Positions 6,683 through 10,217 of a DNA stretch of 10,217 nt are shown here, piece by piece (position 1 is the first letter of the stretch; each line of letters starts with the position of its first letter). Source of the stretch: JACZWZ01 sp964194935 (GTDB lineage: Bacteria; Actinomycetota; Acidimicrobiia; Spongiisociales; UBA11373); contig CAXMOL010000061.1 of the NCBI GenBank assembly GCA_964194935.1, positions 1-10,217 on the forward strand, read 5' to 3'. A program made the translations under genes and the position numbers. Under the pieces are notes generated by a model that was not told the origin of the DNA, searched no databases, and was given only the letters and a program-made list of their open reading frames with translations.

Positions 6683-7558
6683 CTACCCCGAGATCGACAC
6701 GAGGCCGCCGGCCGACACCAGCCACTCGTCCTCGAGCGCGGCAAGGGCGCCGCTGTCTCGTAGGGTCGACAGCGCCGCATTGACGCAGCCAACCAACGAG
6801 TTGCCATCGGCAAACAGCAGCCCGTACTCGTCGGGTGCCGCCGAGGCAGTTTCGAACTCGGCAACGATGACCGAGCCCTCGATCTCGACTGCGGTCACGT
6901 AGTACGCAGTCGGAAGGTCCATCACCAGGCCGTCGACCTGACCGACATCGAGAGCCGTCTTGGCGTCGACATTGGTGTCGTACACCGCTGCGTCGCTCGT
7001 GGGAGCGATGACGTCCTCGATGAAGTCGAGACTGGTTGTCCCAATCTGGGCTCCCAGCTTCGCATCCTTGAGATCAGCCAGCGAGGTCGCACTCGCAACT
7101 GCGGAGTCGGGGAACGCAACCAGCGCCTGCGCCGTCGTGTAGTAGGGATCCGAGAAATCCACGACTTCCTCACGGGCCGCAGTAATCGAGTACTGCTGCA
7201 AGTTGAAGTCGAAGTCCTTGGGTCCTGGAGCGATCACCTCGTCGAATCCGCTTCGGATCCAGGTGACCTGGTCGTCGGTGAATCCCATCTCGGCAGCCAG
7301 TGCATAGACCAGGGCTGCCTCGAATCCAGTACCGCTCTCCGGATCGTCGAAGTTGGCGCCGTCAGGACCGCTCACCCACGGTGGGAAGGCAGGTTCGCCG
7401 GTAGCAACCGTCAGTGTGTCGAGCGTGACCAGGTTCAGATCAGCCACCTCGCACGAACCGGTGTCTCCACCGTCGCCGTCAGCGGCATCGTCGTCTCCAC
7501 AGGCCGCGGCTACCAGAGCCAAGGCGAGCAGAATCGCGGTCATTGTCTTGAATCGCAT
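6683..7558 (-). CDS. Lipoprotein solute-binding protein, amino-acid ABC transporter
   Basis: A 291-residue extracellular substrate-binding protein (SBP family 3) and first gene of the transporter operon. The signal sequence has K4, a hydrophobic core and lipobox VAAA-C20, so it is anchored as a lipoprotein; an Asp-rich linker follows (21-33). The mature part has two lobes. Residues typical of amino-acid binding are present: T127-A-A-R129 before VVDFSDPYY (carboxylate binding) and D214 in GLVMDLP (amino-group binding). Together they suggest an amino acid or a close analogue as ligand. C36 and C258 could form a disulfide joining the N-terminus to the body. The ATG at 7558 has a strong AGGAGG site. 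The ligand cannot be specified further. Confidence 0.93.
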   Translation of the reverse strand: MRFKTMTAILLALALVAAACGDDDAADGDGGDTGSCEVADLNLVTLDTLTVATGEPAFPPWVSGPDGANFDDPESGTGFEAALVYALAAEMGFTDDQVTWIRSGFDEVIAPGPKDFDFNLQQYSITAAREEVVDFSDPYYTTAQALVAFPDSAVASATSLADLKDAKLGAQIGTTSLDFIEDVIAPTSDAAVYDTNVDAKTALDVGQVDGLVMDLPTAYYVTAVEIEGSVIVAEFETASAAPDEYGLLFADGNSLVGCVNAALSTLRDSGALAALEDEWLVSAGGLVSISG

Positions 7559-7563
7559 TTAGT

Positions 7564-7569
7564 CCTCCT
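7564..7569 (-). promoter_or_regulatory. Strong Shine-Dalgarno site of the transporter operon
   Basis: On the minus strand AGGAGG lies 5 nt before ATG 7558 and fixes the start of the binding protein. It is the strongest ribosome-binding site in the operon, consistent with higher output of the binding protein than of the membrane parts. Confidence 0.8.
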
Positions 7570-7720
7570 CCCGGGAAGAAGACGTCAGGCTAGTGCCGCC
7601 CGATTAGGCATCGGATGACCAGCACAACCCTGGGACCGGAGGAGTGCCTTGTCCCCACCGACGCGGACGAGGTCAATTATCAACAGACGCTCGATTCTGA
7701 CCTTCTTGATGGGGCGACCC

Positions 7721-7749
7721 AGCCGCCGCGACGACTGATGGAGGCGGCT
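7721..7749 (-). terminator. Possible terminator stem of the secreted-protein gene
   Basis: A perfect 7-bp GC-rich inverted repeat, AGCCGCC...GGCGGCT, with a 15-nt loop lies about 75 nt beyond the stop at 7825. There is no T-tract, so it could equally be an unrelated repeat. Weak call. Confidence 0.2.
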
Positions 7750-7824
7750 GTCCGACGCGCCGCAGTGATCCAGGTTCGACGGCGCCGTACGGGTGGCTAT
7801 CTCAAAGGCTGTGCGGCCCGGGGT

Positions 7825-8439
7825 CTAGTCGCCCTTTTTGCCTTTACCGTGTCCGTTGCTGTTGCCCTTGTTGCCATTGGCCGTCTTGTCCGGCTTGCCC
7901 GAGTCGGCGTCATCGTCATCGCCGACATCGGCGTCTTCACCATCGTCTGACCCCTTTTCGGCCTTGTCAGGCTTTTCGGCCTTGTCGGCCTTGTCGGTCT
8001 TGCCGAGGTCCGACTGGGCGAACTGCCTGACGTAGTGGCCAAACGGCGCGTCGCCTTCGAAGGCAACCTTGAACGCCTTGACAAACGACGAGAGGAACGA
8101 ACCATGGTTCACCTCACCGTTGGAACTCTCAATGAGGAGTTCCGAGCACTCGTCTGCCGGCGCTGGGATCGGCTCACCGTCACCTGCGACCGTCTCAGGG
8201 TCGGGGGCGGTGCCTTCGTCGACGACCGTCTCGGAAGGCGTGCAGGCTTCCGGGTCGCCATCAGGAGCAAAGAAGCCGTAAAACAACTGAAAGAAGCCGT
8301 CGTAGTAATAGACCAACTGCGAATCATCGGAGGGTGGAGGATCCTCTTCGGTGACTACGTCTGCGGATGCGACCAACGGGATAGTCAGCAGGCTCAGAAC
8401 CCCGATCAGGACCACGATTTTTCGCCTTACACCATTCAT
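7825..8439 (-). CDS. Secreted protein with low-complexity charged tail
   Basis: A 204-residue protein that I do not recognise. It begins with a signal peptide (R5-R6-K7, hydrophobic 8-24, likely cleavage after VASA at about 26), so it is probably exported. The mature part has an acidic, proline-containing stretch, an aromatic patch (YYYDGFFQLFYGFF, 44-57), and two cysteines (C66, C98) that could pair. A more ordinary helical segment at 113-145 (SFLSSFVKAFKVAF) is the best candidate for a folded core. From about 146 the sequence is low complexity in three blocks: DKA/EK repeats (147-162), an Asp-rich run (164-180), and a Gly/Asn/Lys end (187-204). Similar GNGHGKGKK endings occur on exported actinobacterial proteins. 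The ATG has a GGGAG site 6 nt upstream. It stands alone, with gaps of about 200 nt or more on both sides. No function can be assigned. Confidence 0.75.
   Translation of the reverse strand: MNGVRRKIVVLIGVLSLLTIPLVASADVVTEEDPPPSDDSQLVYYYDGFFQLFYGFFAPDGDPEACTPSETVVDEGTAPDPETVAGDGEPIPAPADECSELLIESSNGEVNHGSFLSSFVKAFKVAFEGDAPFGHYVRQFAQSDLGKTDKADKAEKPDKAEKGSDDGEDADVGDDDDADSGKPDKTANGNKGNSNGHGKGKKGD
7954..8000. repeat. Short in-frame tandem repeat in the tail coding region
   Basis: The 15-mer CTTTTCGGCCTTGTC occurs at 7954-7968 and 7972-7986 (period 18 nt), followed by two copies of a 9-nt unit (GGCCTTGTC-type) to about 8000. The periods are multiples of three, so unit gain or loss keeps the frame; the units encode DKA and EKPDKA repeats of the secreted protein. 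Confidence 0.8.
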
Positions 8440-8639
8440 TGTCTTCTCCCGTTGGCCGTTCGACTCTCTACGAGTCCGCCTTCGAGAGATGCGACCCCAG
8501 CGAGCCGCACAGACGAATACACATTCGCAAGTCGCAGTCCACGGGGCCCCTCTGTCGCAGACGGTCCTCCACCAACTACTTCGGCGTTTGCCTCGATGAA
8601 ACTTGAACGCGTTCTACCGGTTGCCAGATCGCAGGTGGC
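8440..8639. other. 200-base gap between the nuclease-like and secreted-protein genes
   Basis: This gap precedes the secreted-protein gene on the minus strand and should hold its promoter and leader; no clear -35/-10 pair was found. It contains the inverted repeat CGAAT-ACAC-ATTCG (8514-8527), a small GACTC/GAGTC hairpin (8462-8476) in the presumed leader, and a palindrome, GAACGCGTTC (8605-8614). No small gene is supported. Confidence 0.5.
8514..8527. promoter_or_regulatory. SOS-box-like inverted repeat upstream of secreted-protein gene
   Basis: CGAAT-ACAC-ATTCG is a perfect 5-bp inverted repeat with a 4-nt spacer, 75 nt before the start at 8439. It resembles the Gram-positive LexA box CGAAC-N4-GTTCG, differing by one symmetric change in each arm (C to T, G to A). 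The spacer also fits the RNRY pattern. It could be a weakened LexA site, another regulator's site, or chance. Confidence 0.25.
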
Positions 8640-9281
8640 TCAGTCCTTGGGTCCAGATTCTTGGGTGCCCTTGTTTATTTCGAACCCGCTCTTGCGCAGC
8701 AGGCTCAGCATGGCTGGTGCCGGATTCCGGAACTGAACCGGGCGGAAAGCGTCGTCGACACCATCAAAGAAGCCCATGAGCGTTTCGACGATATGGCTGT
8801 GGGTGATCGTGTGCATATCGGTCTCGGGTGCCCGCCCAAAAGCAACCAGCCGCACCCTGATCGTGCCACCGCCGCGCGCTGGTGCCTCACAGATTTGGCG
8901 AGCGCCCAAGTCATCGACAACACGATCGATCCCGGCTTCGAACAGCCACTCGACCCGACGCAGCATCGAATGAAGGACCTTGTGTCTTCTGATTCCCGGA
9001 TTGAATTCGGCTGCGCCCTGTTTTACCTCCCCAATGATGACGTCGATCTGACCCTCCTTGAGCAGCAAGGCCGGATCATCGAGCAAGAGCAAGTGCGTGT
9101 CGTCACCCCCGTGCGGGTCCCCCGCATAAACGGGGCCCGGGAACCGGATGGCCATGATGTCGATGTCGGTGATGGTGTCGAATCCACCGTCGCCGCGTCG
9201 AGCCTGCACCTCGAATTCGCTCAACGTCATGTAGCCGTTGAGGCGGAGGTAGCTCTCGACCAGATTTACTGCAATATCCAT
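8640..9281 (-). CDS. Uncharacterised protein with PD-(D/E)xK nuclease-like signature
   Basis: A 213-residue soluble protein that I do not recognise as a named family. Its first half fits the restriction-endonuclease-like fold. A helix carries E9 (LVESYLRLNGY), then strands lead to D39/D41 in a TDIDIMAIRFP context, and after an insertion rich in Gly/Asp/His (about 50-75) comes IIGEVKQG with E85-x-K87. E...D...ExK in this order and spacing is the usual pattern of such metal-dependent nucleases. The second half is helical, with FNPGIRRHKVLHSMLRRVEWLFE at about 93-115 and a strand IRVRLVAFG at 141-149. There is no HNH, helicase or methylase part and no partner gene in the window. The ATG at 9281 follows a GGGAG only 3 nt away, which is short but acceptable. 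It is divergent from the agmatinase-like gene across 67 nt. The nuclease reading is inference; the gene itself is well supported. Confidence 0.72.
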   Translation of the reverse strand: MDIAVNLVESYLRLNGYMTLSEFEVQARRGDGGFDTITDIDIMAIRFPGPVYAGDPHGGDDTHLLLLDDPALLLKEGQIDVIIGEVKQGAAEFNPGIRRHKVLHSMLRRVEWLFEAGIDRVVDDLGARQICEAPARGGGTIRVRLVAFGRAPETDMHTITHSHIVETLMGFFDGVDDAFRPVQFRNPAPAMLSLLRKSGFEINKGTQESGPKD

Positions 9282-9348
9282 ATGCTCCCGTCAACGCTGT
9301 TGGTCGGCAGAGTATTCGACCAATGGGGCACCAGTTAGCCTCAGGCGG
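9282..9348. promoter_or_regulatory. Divergent control region with a 7-bp inverted repeat
   Basis: These 67 bases separate the nuclease-like gene (minus) from the agmatinase-like gene (plus). A perfect inverted repeat, TTGGTCG (9300-9306) and CGACCAA (9317-9323), with a 10-nt AT-containing spacer sits centrally. The half-site spacing of 17 bp between centres suits a dimeric regulator covering both promoters. No -35/-10 pair could be called with confidence. Confidence 0.4.
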
Positions 9349-10217
9349 GTGACAAGCTTCGACGCCTTTCCATACGGTGCCCGCGGATCGTTCGCCGGTG
9401 TGCCCAAGCGCACACTCGACGACCTGGGCGACGCCAAGGTCGTCATAGTCGGAGCTCCGTTCGATCTCGGCACCACCAATCGCCCTGGAGCACGATTCGG
9501 GCCCAAAGCGATCCGAGACGCCGACTATCTCGATCCCGATGGCGCTCGGCCCCATCTCGATACCGGTATCGATCCACTGGCGACACTCGGGGTCGTGGAT
9601 ATCGGCGACATCCACGTCGTGCCCGGATACATGGACGAGAGCATCGAGCGCATCCGGGAGGCGGTCGGATCTATTGCGAGCCACGGCGCAATACCTCTCG
9701 TTTTGGGTGGAGACCACACCATCACTTTCCCCAACGCCGGCGGAGTCGCCGACGCCATCGGACACGGTGACATAGCACTCGTCCATTTCGATGCACATGC
9801 CGACACCGGAGAGACTCACTACGGCAAACTCGATGGTCACGGCACGCCGATGAGGCGCCTCATCGAATCCGGTGCAGTACCGGGACATCGTTTTGTTCAG
9901 ATCGGCCTACGAGGCTATTGGCCTCCACCGGACGTAGTTGCATGGATGAGCGAACGTGACATGAAGTCGTTCTTCATGAGTGAGATCACCGACCGCGGCC
10001 TCGATGTGGTAGTCGATGAGGCCGTCGACCACGCCGCGAGTGGAGCCAAGGGGGTGTTTGTGTCGATCGACATCGACGTGGTGGACCCCGGCTCGGCCCC
10101 GGGGACCGGGACTCCAGAACCAGGTGGACTGACGTCTCGCCAACTGCTGGATACGGTGCGAAGGCTTGGTCGCGACCTGAACGTCGTCGGAGCCGACGTC
10201 GTCGAGGTCGCCCCGGC
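9349..10217 (+). CDS. Agmatinase/ureohydrolase-family protein (3' end outside window)
   Basis: The first 289 residues of a ureohydrolase (arginase/agmatinase/guanidinobutyrase family), open at the right edge. Enzymes of this family use a binuclear Mn centre to remove urea from a guanidino compound; agmatinase yields putrescine. All metal ligands are visible: H123 in GGDHT, D148-x-H150-x-D152 in FDAHADTG, and D241-x-D243 in SIDIDVVDP. APGTGTPEPGG (249-259) follows, as in agmatinases rather than arginases. The N-terminal RPGARFGPKAIR (45-56) is also typical. With most members at about 310-330 residues, only a few dozen residues should be missing. The start is GTG 9349, the first possible start in this frame after the divergent gene; its ribosome-binding site is weak. 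Agmatine is the default substrate, but guanidinobutyrate and other guanidino acids cannot be excluded. No other polyamine gene is in view. Confidence 0.9.
   Translation, partial: MTSFDAFPYGARGSFAGVPKRTLDDLGDAKVVIVGAPFDLGTTNRPGARFGPKAIRDADYLDPDGARPHLDTGIDPLATLGVVDIGDIHVVPGYMDESIERIREAVGSIASHGAIPLVLGGDHTITFPNAGGVADAIGHGDIALVHFDAHADTGETHYGKLDGHGTPMRRLIESGAVPGHRFVQIGLRGYWPPPDVVAWMSERDMKSFFMSEITDRGLDVVVDEAVDHAASGAKGVFVSIDIDVVDPGSAPGTGTPEPGGLTSRQLLDTVRRLGRDLNVVGADVVEVAP

Larger units (their letters stand above)
7559..7824. other. 266-base gap upstream of the transporter operon
   Basis: No convincing gene lies here. Its right part is downstream of the secreted-protein gene and its left part must hold the transporter operon promoter (minus strand). 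On the minus strand a TTGACC hexamer occurs at about 7669-7674, but no good -10 box follows at 16-18 nt, so no promoter is called. An inverted repeat, AGCCGCC/GGCGGCT (7721-7727 and 7743-7749, 15-nt loop), and a palindrome, ACGGCGCCGT (7779-7788), are present. A plus-strand open frame from 7615 runs antisense into the secreted-protein gene and is judged spurious. Confidence 0.5.

Noticed and set aside
7700..7800. Possible tRNA or small RNA suggested by GGTTCGA and GC-rich stems
   Set aside because: The bases flanking GGTTCGA cannot form a T-arm and there is no acceptor stem or anticodon arm.
7615..7950. Plus-strand 111-codon frame with a hydrophobic stretch
   Set aside because: Its hydrophobic end is the antisense reading of the Lys/Asp repeats of the secreted-protein gene (Leu/Val from AAG/GAC complements), and no ribosome-binding site is seen.
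8035..8736. Plus-strand 233-codon frame across the secreted-protein gene and the gap
   Set aside because: The minus-strand gene has a signal peptide and a good ribosome-binding site; the plus translation is Arg-rich and shows no family feature.
8661..9338. Plus-strand 225-codon frame opposite the nuclease-like gene
   Set aside because: The minus frame has coherent secondary structure and a recognisable motif set; the plus frame overlaps it almost completely and shows none.
9103..9888. Minus-strand 261-codon frame opposite the agmatinase-like gene
   Set aside because: The plus strand carries unmistakable ureohydrolase motifs; the minus frame is its shadow.
1..10217. Mobile element, CRISPR array or defence system
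   Set aside because: No transposase or integrase motifs, no regularly spaced repeats and no terminal inverted repeats were found; gene style is uniform throughout.

Overview
The window is a compact, GC-rich stretch of bacterial chromosome with twelve supportable protein genes, one of them cut by the right edge. It shows no RNA genes, insertion sequences, CRISPR arrays or phage genes. An actinomycete (Actinomycetota) is the best guess, perhaps an Acidimicrobiia-like lineage. The reasons are the GC-rich third codon positions, several GTG starts, a lipoprotein with an Ala-Ala-Cys lipobox followed by an Asp-rich linker, a TIGR03084-type protein (a family known mainly from Actinobacteria), and an LldD2-like flavoenzyme resembling the mycobacterial one. 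Taxonomy is inferred from protein style only.

Layout, left to right. (1) 25-678, minus: a HAD-superfamily hydrolase whose first motif is DWNGT rather than DxDGT. (2) 809-3836, plus: a tight four-gene operon. It encodes a LOG/TIGR00730 Rossmann protein with a C-terminal extension, a TIGR03084/DinB-like protein with an apparently altered metal site, a BtpA/SgcQ-family TIM barrel and a PPC/DUF296 protein. The last three genes are joined by ATGA and GTGA overlaps. (3) 7558-3847, minus: a second tight four-gene operon. It encodes a lipoprotein amino-acid-type solute-binding protein, a permease, an ATPase and an FMN-dependent 2-hydroxyacid dehydrogenase, with junctions of 0 nt, a 4-nt overlap and 2 nt. 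The two operons converge at about 3837-3846, beside a perfect hairpin. (4) 8439-7825, minus: a small secreted protein with a repetitive Lys/Asp tail. (5) 9281-8640, minus: an unannotated protein with a PD-(D/E)xK nuclease-like signature. (6) 9349 to the right edge, plus: an agmatinase/ureohydrolase-family enzyme divergent from the nuclease-like gene, with a 7-bp inverted repeat in the shared 67-bp control region.

How the genes may work together. The minus operon reads as uptake of a small amino-acid-like or carboxylate solute coupled to FMN-dependent oxidation. The plus operon has no textbook pathway. LOG proteins release bases from nucleoside monophosphates, BtpA is a poorly understood TIM barrel and PPC proteins carry a three-histidine site, so a nucleotide or nucleoside salvage or detoxification role is possible but speculative. 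I see no defence or mobile system. The best leads are the uncharacterised plus operon, the transporter-oxidase coupling, the orphan nuclease-like protein and the low-complexity secreted protein.
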